Shown here: piece by piece, positions 16,470-26,023 of the stretch
Layout: every line of letters begins with the position of its first letter
How positions within the stretch are numbered: the first letter of the stretch is position 1
Source of the DNA: Rhizobium sp. 16-449-1b
GTDB lineage: Bacteria; Pseudomonadota; Alphaproteobacteria; Rhizobiales; Rhizobiaceae
Direction: 5' to 3'
Assembly (NCBI RefSeq): GCF_017741935.1
Contig: NZ_JAGHMH010000028.1
Coordinates: 1 to 64,000, forward strand
DNA length: 64,000 bases
Position numbers and translations under genes: made by a program
Notes under the pieces: model-generated
Told to the model about the DNA's origin: nothing
Database searches by the model: none
What the model saw: the letters and a program-made list of their open reading frames with translations, nothing else

Positions 16470-17375
16470 TCAAACGCTCTGAAACTGATTGGTAGGTCGT
16501 CGATCGATCAGATCGGAGTACCCGATGGGAGCCTCGATCAGATGGCCATCGGCGATCCCGCGCTGCCAGCGGGCATAGGCAGCCTCGTCGATCTTCGGCG
16601 ATGTCCACATGCCGATCGAGCGATAGGTATTGGCCAGGTCTACCAATACGTCGGGATCGAATTTGGGGAACGTCGTCGCCAGAAAGTCGCGATACCCGCC
16701 TGCATCGTTCTCCACGATCCATGCCATCGCGCGTCCGAGCGCGCGCGAGAAACGTGTCTGCTTATCCAACCGAGGTTCGTCGCTGTCGTCGGGCGCGTAA
16801 TACACACTCCAGGGAACGTCGCCGCCGGTTAGAGTCAGGGGAGAGACGACGTGCGCCTGCGCTTTCGCCGCAAGGCTTGCCGCAGAGGGGTAGTCGATCA
16901 CGAGATAGTCGCCCATGCCACCGAGGAAGAGATCGGTCAGCATCTTGCCGTCGAGATCCTGTACGAAGTTGACAGACCGCGGATCGACGCCGTGCTCACG
17001 CATGTTCATCTTGATGAAGAGACCGACGCTTGCGCCGTTGCTGCCCTTCATCGATATCGTCTTTCCAGGCAGCCTCCTCCAGTCGAACAACTCGGGAGAC
17101 TCGCGTCCTACGATGGCGAGTGGCGCGCGGGCGGCGACCTGTGCGAAGGGTGTCAGGCGCTTGCCGCGACCGAAGAACATGGACGGCACCCAGATGCCGC
17201 CGAGCGCGGCGTCGGCCTTCTCGGTGGCGATGTCGGAAAGCACGAGGTCCCAGGGCGACGGAACACTGGCGCTTACTGAAAGCTCTTCCTCGGCGAAGAA
17301 GCCGCGCCAAGTAGCGACATATTCGGGCAGATAGTTCAGGCTGTGGCCCGTGGCGGAGATATGAAAGTTCTGCAT
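16470..17375 (-). CDS. NMT1/THI5-like (SsuA-fold) binding-protein-like protein without signal peptide
   Basis: 301 aa with the type-2 periplasmic-binding fold seen in NMT1/THI5, SsuA and TauA: LPEYVATWRGFFAEEELSVS near residue 15, a GIWVPSMFF loop, and KTISMKGSNGASVGLFIKMN near 112. Exported homologues start with a signal peptide, but this protein begins directly in the first fold strand (MQNFHISATGHSLNYLPEYV). It is likely cytoplasmic and may be an enzyme of the phthalate-decarboxylase/HMP-synthase-like branch rather than a transporter subunit. ATG 17375 has AGGAG upstream. It sits between the ATPase and racemase genes. Confidence 0.65.
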   Translation of the reverse strand: MQNFHISATGHSLNYLPEYVATWRGFFAEEELSVSASVPSPWDLVLSDIATEKADAALGGIWVPSMFFGRGKRLTPFAQVAARAPLAIVGRESPELFDWRRLPGKTISMKGSNGASVGLFIKMNMREHGVDPRSVNFVQDLDGKMLTDLFLGGMGDYLVIDYPSAASLAAKAQAHVVSPLTLTGGDVPWSVYYAPDDSDEPRLDKQTRFSRALGRAMAWIVENDAGGYRDFLATTFPKFDPDVLVDLANTYRSIGMWTSPKIDEAAYARWQRGIADGHLIEAPIGYSDLIDRRPTNQFQSV

Positions 17376-17389
17376 CTTATGCTCCTGTC

Positions 17390-18538
17390 TCAAACCACAC
17401 GCTGCCCGGTGTCCTTGTCGAACCAGACGACGTCCTCGAGGCGATAATCGAGCGAGCACCGCGTGCCGATCGCCAGCTTCGGATTGCCGGATACCCGGAC
17501 GAAAACCAGGTCATGTTCCAGCAACCGCGTATCCGACGGGCTGTCGCTCGAAAGCAGCCGGCAGCCGACCACCGTTTCGGCGCCCAGACGCTCGACGACC
17601 GCCACCCGCGCGGGGATCGAGCCCTCGCCTTCGGCCAGAAGCGTCAATTTCTCGGGGCGGATGCCGAAGGTCACTTCACCCTGCCTCGGCAGCGGCGCGG
17701 AATGTGCGCCAGGCGCACCGCCCGACAGCGACAGTTCGTTGCCGCTGGCCTTCGCCGGGACGAGGTTCATCGGAGGTGAACCAACAAAGCGCGCGACGAA
17801 GGTGTTCGCCGGCCGGTCGTAGATCTCGTCCGGCGTATCGACCTGCTGGACGACGCCCTTGTTCATGACGATGATCCGCGAGGCCATCGTCATCGCCTCG
17901 ACCTGATCGTGGGTCACGTAGACGAAGGTTTTCGCCACCTTGTGGTGAAGTGCGGAGATCTCCGAGCGCATCTGCGTTCTAAGCTTGGCATCGAGGTTGG
18001 AGAGCGGCTCGTCGAGCAGATAGACCTGCGGATCGCGGACGAGTGCTCGGGCAAGCGCCACGCGTTGCCGCTGCCCGCCGGACAAGCTGGCGGGGCGCCG
18101 GTCGAGCAGCGGTTCCAGCTCGAGTTGGCGGGCGATGCGCAGCGTGCGCTCCGCGATATCGGGGCGCTTCATGAGATTTCGACGCGCAATGCTGTTCACG
18201 ACCGGCAAGTGATACCACTTGCGGAAGCCGTTCATGACCAGCGGAAAGGCGATGTTCTCGCGGACGGTCATGTGAGGGTAGAGCGCATAGCTCTGGAAGA
18301 CGAAGGCGACGCCGCGCTTGGTAGGTTCCCAGTCGTTCGCGACCTTGCCGTCGAACAAGAGTTCGCCCGACGTAATCTCGCTCAGTCCGGCGATCATTCG
18401 CAGCAATGTCGACTTACCACAGCCCGACGGTCCGAGAAGGACCAAGAACTCGCCATCCGTGATTTCGGCGTCGAAGGTTTTGATGACCTCGTGGTCACCG
18501 AAGCTTTTGGACAGATTTTTGAAAGTGAGTGCAGGCAC
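17390..18538 (-). CDS. CUT1 sugar ABC transporter ATP-binding protein
   Basis: 382 aa. Walker A GPSGCGKSTLLRMIAGL near residue 36, LSGGQRQRVALARALV near 153, Walker B VYLLDEPLSNLDAKL near 173, switch VTHDQVEAM near 209, and a C-terminal TOBE region (TFGIRPEKLTLL). It carries roughly 20 extra residues between Walker A and the signature motif (NGFRKWYHLPVVNSIARR) compared with the first transporter's ATPase. Second transporter of the window, in the operon headed by the M24-fold gene. Confidence 0.92.
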   Translation of the reverse strand: MPALTFKNLSKSFGDHEVIKTFDAEITDGEFLVLLGPSGCGKSTLLRMIAGLSEITSGELLFDGKVANDWEPTKRGVAFVFQSYALYPHMTVRENIAFPLVMNGFRKWYHLPVVNSIARRNLMKRPDIAERTLRIARQLELEPLLDRRPASLSGGQRQRVALARALVRDPQVYLLDEPLSNLDAKLRTQMRSEISALHHKVAKTFVYVTHDQVEAMTMASRIIVMNKGVVQQVDTPDEIYDRPANTFVARFVGSPPMNLVPAKASGNELSLSGGAPGAHSAPLPRQGEVTFGIRPEKLTLLAEGEGSIPARVAVVERLGAETVVGCRLLSSDSPSDTRLLEHDLVFVRVSGNPKLAIGTRCSLDYRLEDVVWFDKDTGQRVV

Positions 18539-18542
18539 GGGA

Positions 18543-19376
18543 TTATCCCTTTACAGCGCCAGCGGTCAGACCTGCGACGATCTTGCGCTGAATGAGGAGG
18601 AAGAAGACAATGGCGGGCAAGCTAAAGACGATCGCCGCGCCCATGACGGCGGACATCGGCGTTTCGTACTGACCGACGAAGGAGGCGAGCCCGACGCTTG
18701 CCGGCCATAGCGAGGAATCCATGAGGAAGGTCGAGGCGAAGAGAAACTCGTTCCATCCAGCGAAGAATGCAACGACGGCGGCTGCGGCAATGCTTGGCAT
18801 GATCAGAGGGAGAATGATCATGGTAAGGACGCTGAAACGCGGGCAGTTGTCGATGATCGCTGACTCCTCGATTTCATAGGGAACCGAATCCATCGCACCT
18901 TTCAAGATGAAGCAGGCGACCGGCAGCGAGAAGCCGACATTGGCTAGGATGAGACCAAACAGGCTGTTGAGCAGACCAAACGTGATAAACATGGCGTAGA
19001 GGGGAACGAGGATCAGCGCTTCTGGGACCACCTGGGTCATGAAGAGAAGAAAGCCCACCAGTCCTTTGCCATGAAAGCGAAAACGGCTCAGGGCATACCC
19101 CGCGAGCGAGCCGAGTGTGAGACTCAGAACCGTGCCTCCCGATGCAATCAGCAATGTGTTGACCATCCAGCGACCGAGGGGCACCTCTCCCAGTTCCTTC
19201 GCCAGTTCTCCGGCGTTTTGCGGCTGGGGCCAGATCACCTGACCGGTGCCAAAAAGCTCCGAATTGATTGAAAGAGCGGTCGTCAGCATCCAATAGACGG
19301 GGAAGCCGGCAAGCACGATCAGAACACCGATAAGCAGGTATCGGAGGGTTTTGAGAGTTAGCTTCTTTGTTGACAT
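18543..19376 (-). CDS. CUT1 ABC transporter permease (MalG type)
   Basis: 277 aa with six membrane helices, first one in LRYLLIGVLIVLAGFPVYWML, and the EAA loop VPYEIEESAIIDNCPRFSVLTMIILPLIMP near residue 180. The glycine of the usual EAA...G core is Asn-Cys here, a mild departure. Start at ATG 19376, overlapping the upstream permease stop (ATGA); an ATG 15 bases earlier is also possible. Its stop is four bases from the ATPase start. Confidence 0.9.
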   Translation of the reverse strand: MSTKKLTLKTLRYLLIGVLIVLAGFPVYWMLTTALSINSELFGTGQVIWPQPQNAGELAKELGEVPLGRWMVNTLLIASGGTVLSLTLGSLAGYALSRFRFHGKGLVGFLLFMTQVVPEALILVPLYAMFITFGLLNSLFGLILANVGFSLPVACFILKGAMDSVPYEIEESAIIDNCPRFSVLTMIILPLIMPSIAAAAVVAFFAGWNEFLFASTFLMDSSLWPASVGLASFVGQYETPMSAVMGAAIVFSLPAIVFFLLIQRKIVAGLTAGAVKG

Positions 19377-20281
19377 CAGCGTGCCATCCATTTCATGCGG
19401 CCGCGCTCGGCAACATAGTGAAGCGCTGCGATAATGAGTGCGAGAACCAAGCCGACCGCGCCATAGGCGCTGGCCATACCCAGTTCGTGCCCCTCGAACG
19501 CCACCTGTCGAATCTTGACGACAAGGGTACTCGTGCTACCGAGCGGACCGCCGCCGGTGAGAAGATAGATGATGTCATACCGACGGATCGACCAAACAGC
19601 GACGAGCAGCGCGGCCAGTTGGATCGAGGGGCGAATATGCGGAAGCGTAACGGCCCGAAACGTGCTCAACCCGTCCGCGCCATCGATTTTCGCGGCCTCG
19701 CGAACCTCTCCTGGCACCGATTGAAGAGCTGCCAAGACGACAAGCATCACGAACGGCGCTACCTGCCAGACCGTAACGGCCAGGACGGATCCCAGCGCGT
19801 AGTCGGTGCTGGTCAACCATGCGAAGCGCCCAATGCCGAGGACCTCGGTTACCCTGTTAAAGATGCCGGAGCGCTCGTTGTACATCCAGAGCCAGATCAA
19901 CGAGGCAGCAACACCCGGTACCGCCCAGCCAAACAGAAGGATTGCTCGAACGATCGATCGTCCACGAAACGGCCGGTCGATCGCAAGTGCCGAAATCACA
20001 CCAAGCAGCACACCCAAGATGACGGTGAGCGCGGTGTAGATCAGCGTCACCTTCAGCGATAGATAGAAGTTTGGATCGTCGAGGAGCCGTTCGTAATTCC
20101 CGAGGCCGATGAAACGGCCCCGGTTTGGATTGATGATCCGCGTATTGGTGAGGCTCATGTACATCTGACGCGCGAGAGGCCAGAACATGAACAGCGCCAG
20201 GTAGATCATCGGCGGCAGGATGAAGGCATAGGGCAGAAACCGCGCCAGGCCATTTCGTCCTTTGGAGCTCGTCGTGCTCAA
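19376..20281 (-). CDS. CUT1 ABC transporter permease (MalF type)
   Basis: 301 aa started at a TTG (20281) with AAGGGG eight bases before it; the longer open frame upstream overlaps the binding-protein stop and looks non-coding. Six helices begin in FLPYAFILPPMIYLALFMFW. The docking loop PGEVREAAKIDGADGLSTFRAVTLP is near residue 200. Forms the membrane channel with the MalG-type partner. Confidence 0.88.
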   Translation of the reverse strand: MSTTSSKGRNGLARFLPYAFILPPMIYLALFMFWPLARQMYMSLTNTRIINPNRGRFIGLGNYERLLDDPNFYLSLKVTLIYTALTVILGVLLGVISALAIDRPFRGRSIVRAILLFGWAVPGVAASLIWLWMYNERSGIFNRVTEVLGIGRFAWLTSTDYALGSVLAVTVWQVAPFVMLVVLAALQSVPGEVREAAKIDGADGLSTFRAVTLPHIRPSIQLAALLVAVWSIRRYDIIYLLTGGGPLGSTSTLVVKIRQVAFEGHELGMASAYGAVGLVLALIIAALHYVAERGRMKWMAR

Positions 20282-20309
20282 GTGATTACCCCTTTGAACA
20301 GGTGATGTG

Positions 20310-21563
20310 TCAGAACTGCGTGTCGACAGCTTTCTGGGCGTCGACCAAGGCAGTCTTCGGATCAACATTCGTCAGAAGCACCTTCTCCACCGCTTCCATC
20401 ACGAAGCGCATGATCTGGGGCGTCTCGACTTCATGACCCTTGATCAACGTGCTTCGCGATGTCTCGGCTAGTTTCGCAAACTCCGGCACCCAGGGGTTGG
20501 CCTTCGCGAACGCCTCATCCACGGGCACGTCGGTCGCCAGCGCGTCCGGTCCGGACGCGCTCCTCAGCGCCTTTTGTCCCTCCGGCCCCACCAGCCATTT
20601 GACGAATGCCAGAGCTTCCTGCTGATGTTTGCTGTGCGAGCTGACGCCCACGAAGATCTGCTGGTGTGCGCCGGGATGGGCGAACGGCAGCGCAGCCGCT
20701 CCGACTTCAGCCGATTGCAACGCACCGCCGGAAGCGATGTTGAGCGTACCACCGGAGTTGTCGATCGAAAACGCGACGTGCTTTTCCTTGAAGCGCGTGC
20801 GCTGCGTCGGCATGCTGTCTCCCACTGGAATGATGCCGGAATCGTAGACCTTCTTGAATGCTGCGAGCGCGGCCTCTGCCTCGGGAGTATCGATCGTCAG
20901 TTTTCCATCGGCATTCACCCAATTGGCGCCGTAGCCATAGGCCCAATTCTGGAAGTCCATGAACCACGCCTTGAAGTCGTTCATCTGATGACGTGCAGTG
21001 AACCCAATGACCCCTGGAGTGGCACTGGAAGCGGCCTTCGAAGAGGAGATGAGCTCCTCGACGGTTGTTGGCACCGCAGCCTTACCGCCATCGAGGATCG
21101 GCTTGTTGTAGATGAGCGCGTAAACGGCGCGCTGCCACGCGACCCCATAACGCGTTCCGTCGATGACGCCGTTCTCGTTTGTCTTGTTGAGGGCGACGCC
21201 CGCAACGGCATCGTCAAGGCTCACGAGGAAGCCGGCGTCGGCGATGGAGTAGAACAAGCCCTCCTGCATCATGGCGATATCAGGCCCCTGACCTGCCCCC
21301 ACCTCGGTCGTGATCTTGTCGTCGAACTCGGCGGCGGGGATCGCTTCCTGCGTCAACGTAACGTTCGGATTGGCGTCCTGATACTTCAGCATTGCATTCC
21401 AGAGGTTCTTGCCGCGCAATGCATCAAGCCACTGAGAGTTTGCGAGCTTCAGCGTGACCTTGTCGGCCGATTGCGCGTAGGTAGCCCCGGCATCGAGGGT
21501 GAGCATAAGGCAGACTGCGGTGGCGGCCGTGAGTAGCGCGCGACGTCGTATTATCGAGATCAT
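20310..21563 (-). CDS. CUT1 ABC transporter substrate-binding protein
   Basis: 417 aa with an N-terminal Sec signal (RRRALLTAATAVCLMLTLDA, cleavage near TYAQS). The family-1 binding-protein fold follows: VTLKLANSQWL, a TTEVGAGQGPDIAMMQ hinge segment and a C-terminal FVKWLVGPEGQKALR helix. The ligand is not evident; the neighbours (racemase, creatinase-fold protein) leave open that it is not a simple sugar. First transporter gene of the operon, 57 bases after the M24-fold gene. Confidence 0.9.
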   Translation of the reverse strand: MISIIRRRALLTAATAVCLMLTLDAGATYAQSADKVTLKLANSQWLDALRGKNLWNAMLKYQDANPNVTLTQEAIPAAEFDDKITTEVGAGQGPDIAMMQEGLFYSIADAGFLVSLDDAVAGVALNKTNENGVIDGTRYGVAWQRAVYALIYNKPILDGGKAAVPTTVEELISSSKAASSATPGVIGFTARHQMNDFKAWFMDFQNWAYGYGANWVNADGKLTIDTPEAEAALAAFKKVYDSGIIPVGDSMPTQRTRFKEKHVAFSIDNSGGTLNIASGGALQSAEVGAAALPFAHPGAHQQIFVGVSSHSKHQQEALAFVKWLVGPEGQKALRSASGPDALATDVPVDEAFAKANPWVPEFAKLAETSRSTLIKGHEVETPQIMRFVMEAVEKVLLTNVDPKTALVDAQKAVDTQF

Positions 21564-21620
21564 TTTCGTTCTCCTTCTGGGGTTATTTTTTATTATTCAT
21601 TCCATCCGGGGTGACCCGGT

Positions 21621-23054
21621 TTACGCCTTGATTCTGTGAACGGCCAACGGCGTATGGTGGCTTAGGTTCTCAGCTCCATCCGGTGTCACCAGATAGCAGT
21701 CCCCGACATTGCAGCCGGCCACCTCTGGCTCGAGCCACTGCGAGTGCAGGACGAAGGTCATCCCCTCCTCCAACTGGTCGTGATTGTTCGACTGGATATT
21801 GTAGGGAATCATCTTACCCATCGAGACCGAGTGGCCTACGTTGGGATTGTGAGGCCCATGCGTCGCAGGATAAACGTGCATCAGCTTGCGTCCCTGCCGC
21901 TCCCAATCCTCGTCGACGACATGCTTACGCGGCACAAGACGTGGCTTACCATCATCTGCGGCCGCCCAGTTGTACGGCATCTGACGGCTATCCGCGGACG
22001 CTAGATAACCGCGGGAAATGTAAGGCTCGAACGAGGCATTCGCGATTTCGGAGACCAGAGCGCCAGGTCGAATAAGCCCCGCTGCCTTCTGCACGCCATC
22101 GGTGCACATCTGCAGAACTTCCTCTTGCTTTTCGGTGATATCACCGACGGCAATCATGCGGGCAATCTGCGCCGTATAACCCTGATAGATGACCGCGGAG
22201 ATGTAGAGGTTGATCAGATCACCTGCGCGAACGACGTGGCCATAGGGCTTTCCGCAATGTGTGCCGTAGCGATTAATTCCGATCTGGTACCCGTCCCCCG
22301 TCTCGCCACCACGTGACATCTGGGCATAAGTGAACGCTGCATAGATTTCGAAGTCTGTAACGCCGGGCCGCGTGACATGATGGGCGGCTTCGATTCCGAT
22401 GCTCGCCAACTGTGCGGCGGCGCGCACGACGGCCTGCTCTTTCTGAGACCGAACCTTTTGCATCCGCTCTACGATCGCGTGAGAGGGAACGAACGAACTC
22501 TTTGGCAGACGGGTTTTCAGTCCGCTCCAATAGCCAGACGACGTCGCGTCTCCTATAACGCCGATCTGGGCTACCGACAGTCCTTCTTTTTCGAGAAAGG
22601 CGCCAACCGCCTCGACAACCTTGTCCATCGCCTTGCCCGGACGATTGTAGGTCTCCCTGCCCCAGGTTCCCACCTGCCAGATATCTTCAACGAGCACCGG
22701 CTCTCCGGCAGGCGGAAGCAAAACAGAACTGCTGAAGATCGAAAACAGCGTCAGGGGGCGATCCTCATCGGTCGGAATGACCAGCACACCTTCGCGGGCC
22801 CAATCGCAAATATATCTTAGATAGGAGTTGGAAACCTTGTATGAGCCAATGGAGTCAGCGTGGACCAGTATAACATCGTGACCAGCGACGACGGCTTCGC
22901 GACGAATACGGCGCAGGCGGTCGACGAATTCACTTTCCGGCAGCGGACCCACCGGTTCAAATTCGAAGCTCGGTCGAAAACCGTCGAGCAATTTTTCGGA
23001 GTGTTCTCTGACACCAGCCTCGGCGAAATTCACTGGTCTGTTCAATGCGGTCAT
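21621..23054 (-). CDS. M24-fold (creatinase/Xaa-Pro peptidase-like) hydrolase lacking the metal ligands
   Basis: 477 aa: an N-terminal creatinase-type domain and a C-terminal pita-bread domain from about residue 200. The five M24 metal ligands (D, D, H, E, E) correspond to Tyr284, Gln296, His408, His437 and Gly451, so only the His remains. His266 (NRYGTHCGKP) aligns with the catalytic His of metal-free creatinase (TDGAHNP), but the creatinase glutamates also appear to be replaced. It could be a metal-independent C-N hydrolase or a non-catalytic relative. Start at ATG 23054; an ATG at 23144 would add 30 unlikely residues. It heads the operon that ends with the racemase. Confidence 0.75.
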   Translation of the reverse strand: MTALNRPVNFAEAGVREHSEKLLDGFRPSFEFEPVGPLPESEFVDRLRRIRREAVVAGHDVILVHADSIGSYKVSNSYLRYICDWAREGVLVIPTDEDRPLTLFSIFSSSVLLPPAGEPVLVEDIWQVGTWGRETYNRPGKAMDKVVEAVGAFLEKEGLSVAQIGVIGDATSSGYWSGLKTRLPKSSFVPSHAIVERMQKVRSQKEQAVVRAAAQLASIGIEAAHHVTRPGVTDFEIYAAFTYAQMSRGGETGDGYQIGINRYGTHCGKPYGHVVRAGDLINLYISAVIYQGYTAQIARMIAVGDITEKQEEVLQMCTDGVQKAAGLIRPGALVSEIANASFEPYISRGYLASADSRQMPYNWAAADDGKPRLVPRKHVVDEDWERQGRKLMHVYPATHGPHNPNVGHSVSMGKMIPYNIQSNNHDQLEEGMTFVLHSQWLEPEVAGCNVGDCYLVTPDGAENLSHHTPLAVHRIKA

Positions 23055-23565
23055 CGGCGTAAGCTCATGAGTTGTTCCTAATGAGCACAGATTACTACTG
23101 AAATTTTTTTTGCAAATAGGGGTGAAAGGTTCAAAAGACGCCAAACTGCACGATTTTTATGCAGATGAAAAATTTTATGCAAAGTACCGTAGAAACAAAC
23201 ATGGCCGAGATTTCCCAACAATTATAATATGTGTTGTTTTTCAGAAGATTAGATGTAACAGGCAGTGCTCACTTTGGAAAAAAATCGTACACGTATCGCC
23301 AAAAAGCATCATTCAATCTGAACGAAAATGCTCAAATAAGAGCGGACGAAGCGGTGAGACTTCGAAGAAACAAATTTTTCATCTACGAATGGAAGCAGCC
23401 TCCGGATACACGTGGGAGGACTCGTGCGGAGGACATGCCGGAAAACGGAGTCGGAGCGCGTTCTCGTCGCACCTAATTTCCGACCACGCCGCGGCGTGAT
23501 TGGCCGGCGACGGTTTGCTAAGATCAAGAGGACGCGTTCAAAATACTGACTGGAGGCCAACACGC
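23055..23565. other. AT-rich intergenic between two gene blocks
   Basis: About 500 bases, distinctly AT-rich at 23090-23330, between the start of the M24-fold gene and the end of the DUF3422 gene. The promoter of the M24-ABC operon should lie near 23060-23130, where TTTTTTTGCAAATA-like sequence occurs. A 10-base AAACAAACAT at 23193-23202 equals one arm of the ROK operator but has no partner. No gene is recognised. Confidence 0.4.
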
Positions 23566-24837
23566 TCAATTAAGATGGCCTCGGCGGATGCTACGCATCA
23601 GCATCCACACGGATGCTATTACTACAGGTACCAGAATACTCGTGAGAACGGAGGCATGGATAATCGGGCTGATTTCTTCGAAACCTTTCGCGAGATAGGC
23701 CACAAGTCCCACGACGTAATACGACACTGCGGCAACCGACAAGCCTTCGACAGTATGCTGCAAGCGGAGCTGCAACTTCGCACGATGGTCCATGGAGGCG
23801 AGAAGGCTGGTGTTTTGCTGCTCGATCTCAAGGTCGATCCAGCTTCGCAGAAGGATCGCCGCACGGGACAGTTTGCGCGACAAGTTGGCCTGCCGCTCCT
23901 CGATAGACCTGCACGTCCTTACGGCGGGAGCGAGGCGCTTCTCCAGGAAGCTCCCGAGTGTCTCGTATCCTCCGACCGAATTCTCGCCGAGCGACCTCAG
24001 TCGCTCTTCGACAATTTCGCTATAAGCGCGTGTTGCTCCGAACCGATAGAGGCTGAGCGCCGCACCCGCTTCCAATTCTGCCGCCAGTTCACTTAGGTCG
24101 TTCAGCAGGGCATCATTCTTGGCCTTATCCCTCGTCTTCATTTCCTGGGTTATTGCCGTCAATCCATCCTCGATCCTCCGCAGCCCTGGAGACAGTGACT
24201 GCGCGATAGGCAAGCCCATCATCGCCAGCGTCCTGTAGGTCTCGATATCGAGAAGCCTCTGCACCAGCGCGCTACGGCTGGCAGTCGATAGACGGTCGTC
24301 GAGTACAAGTATGCGCGTTAGGCCGTCCGCATTTTGTCGGAAATCCGTGATTAGCTCAGCTTGCCCGTCCCTGATGGTGCTATGACAGAGACTAGTCGGA
24401 TCGAAGTGCTTTAGGAGTGCGTCTGAATCAGGATCCCGACTACGGATTTCGATCCTGACCGCCGATATCAGACTGCCGGGCGGGTGGAAGCTGCTTCCAA
24501 ACGGGTGGTCGACCGTTCTCTCATCGAATTCGTGAGGTAGCGCGCCTTCCCAGAAATAGGTCGAGAACTCGGAGTGGCGTTCCCACCTCAGCGTACCCGT
24601 CCCCCACCGGATTTGATGGTGGCTCGCGTCGCGACCGGGTGGGGCAACCCCGCGCGTGCGCGAGAGTTCAGACAGAACGGCATGATCGACAGCGAACCCT
24701 CCATCGGTGATGAACGCAAACTGAAGAACCAGTCGCGCCTCCTCGACAAGGACATTGGGGCGAGCGTGTATTTCGCCCAATGCCCGAGCCCGCATGGGAG
24801 AGACGGGAAACGCGAAGGTGCCATGCTGCTTGCTCAT
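23566..24837 (-). CDS. DUF3422 family membrane protein
   Basis: 423 aa. The start resembles the DUF3422 signature (RALGEIHARPNVLVEEARLVLQFAFITDGG), followed by FSTYFWEG and a C-terminal part with two hydrophobic helices (VAAVSYYVVGLVAYLAKGF and ASVLTSILVPVVIASVWMLM). The family is widespread in proteobacteria and functionally uncharacterised; topology suggests a large soluble domain tethered by a C-terminal hairpin. It is 36 bases downstream of the truncated oxidoreductase gene. Confidence 0.8.
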   Translation of the reverse strand: MSKQHGTFAFPVSPMRARALGEIHARPNVLVEEARLVLQFAFITDGGFAVDHAVLSELSRTRGVAPPGRDASHHQIRWGTGTLRWERHSEFSTYFWEGALPHEFDERTVDHPFGSSFHPPGSLISAVRIEIRSRDPDSDALLKHFDPTSLCHSTIRDGQAELITDFRQNADGLTRILVLDDRLSTASRSALVQRLLDIETYRTLAMMGLPIAQSLSPGLRRIEDGLTAITQEMKTRDKAKNDALLNDLSELAAELEAGAALSLYRFGATRAYSEIVEERLRSLGENSVGGYETLGSFLEKRLAPAVRTCRSIEERQANLSRKLSRAAILLRSWIDLEIEQQNTSLLASMDHRAKLQLRLQHTVEGLSVAAVSYYVVGLVAYLAKGFEEISPIIHASVLTSILVPVVIASVWMLMRSIRRGHLN

Positions 24838-24873
24838 CTCCGCGTGCTCCCAACCACTGTAAGCGATCTTCCG

Positions 24874-26003
24874 TCACATTTTCGTCCGTTCGGACTTGGG
24901 ATCGTACATCGGCTTTAGCGAGGCTTCGGCAGCGAAGCGTTCTCCTGCGATCTCGATTTCGTAGTTCGACGCCAGGACATCTGCTTCACTCTCACCTTCG
25001 CACGGCACGTATCCTAGGCCGATCGCGCCGCCCAGATGATGCCCGTAGTTTCCGGAAGTGATGATGGAGACGATCTTTCCGTCCCGGACCAATGCCTCAT
25101 TGTGGTAGACAAGCGGCTTCGGATCCTTGAGGCGGAACTGAAGCATTCGACGCTTAAGACCCTCTTCCCTCGTGCGAAGCACGGCGTCACGGCCGATGAA
25201 GTCGCCCTTGTTCGTCTTTACCGCAAATCCTAGACCGGCCTCAAGCACATGGTCCTCGTCCGTGATGTCGTGGCCGAAATGGCGGAACGCCTTCTCGATG
25301 CGGCAGGAGTCGAGAGTGTGGAGGCCACATAGTTTCAGCCCCGAAGCGGCACCTGCCTCCTCAATCGCTTCAAAAACATGCGCTGTCTGATCAGAAGAGA
25401 CATAGAGTTCCCATCCAAGCTCACCGACGTAAGTGACGCGGTGGGCGCGGGCGCGGGCGAGGCCCATCCCGATCTCGATCTCCCGTGCGGTTCCGAACGG
25501 AAATGCCGCGTTCGAGAAATCATTTGGACTGATGCGCGTGATAACGTCGCGCGACTTTGGACCCATCAAAACGAGGACGGATTCCGCAGCCGTGATGTCG
25601 GTGATCACGACGAACTCTTCCGAATTCAACTGCTTCCGCAGCCACGCGAGATCTCGTTGGAGCGTGGCGCCGGGCACGACAGCGAAAAACGCGTTCTCCG
25701 CCAGGCGCGTGACTGTCAGGTCGCTCTCGATGCCACCCCGATGGTTGAGCATCTGCGTGTAGACGATCTTGCCGGGTTCGACGTCCATTTGGTTGGCGCA
25801 GACCCGCTGAAGGAATGAAAGTGCATCGCGTCCCTCGATACGGATCTTCCCGAACGAGGTCATGTCGAAGAGCCCCACACCGTTGCGGACGGCGAGATGC
25901 TCTTCCTTCTGGTTCTCAAACCAGTTCTGCCGTTTCCAACTGTAACGGTACTCGCGCTCTTGCCCCTCGCGCGCGAACCAGTTTGCGCGCTCCCATCCCG
26001 CAA
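24874..26003 (-). pseudogene. 3' half of a dimethylglycine-dehydrogenase-like (GcvT-domain) oxidoreductase gene
   Basis: The frame encodes the folate-binding GcvT half of an FAD-dependent dimethylglycine/sarcosine-dehydrogenase-type protein (normally about 800 aa): GLFDMTSFGKIRIEGRDALSF, NHRGGIESDLTV, and VGELGWELYVSSDQTAHVFE. It does not begin at the internal GTG 25878. Upstream codons continue the family sequence (GWERANWFAREG near 25960-25998) and stop matching at about 26003, where the tnsB fragment begins on the other strand. The N-terminal FAD domain and the start are lost. No ribosome site is seen. Confidence 0.75.
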
Positions 26004-26023
26004 CCTACTCAGCCAACGCCCTG

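Noticed and set aside
23193..23202. A second copy of one arm of the ROK operator (AAACAAACAT)
   Set aside because: It lies in AT-rich DNA without the mirror arm, so chance is the simpler explanation.
25815..25878. Internal GTG at 25878 as the start of a standalone GcvT protein
   Set aside because: Upstream codons continue the family sequence without interruption, so this is a fragment of a longer gene.
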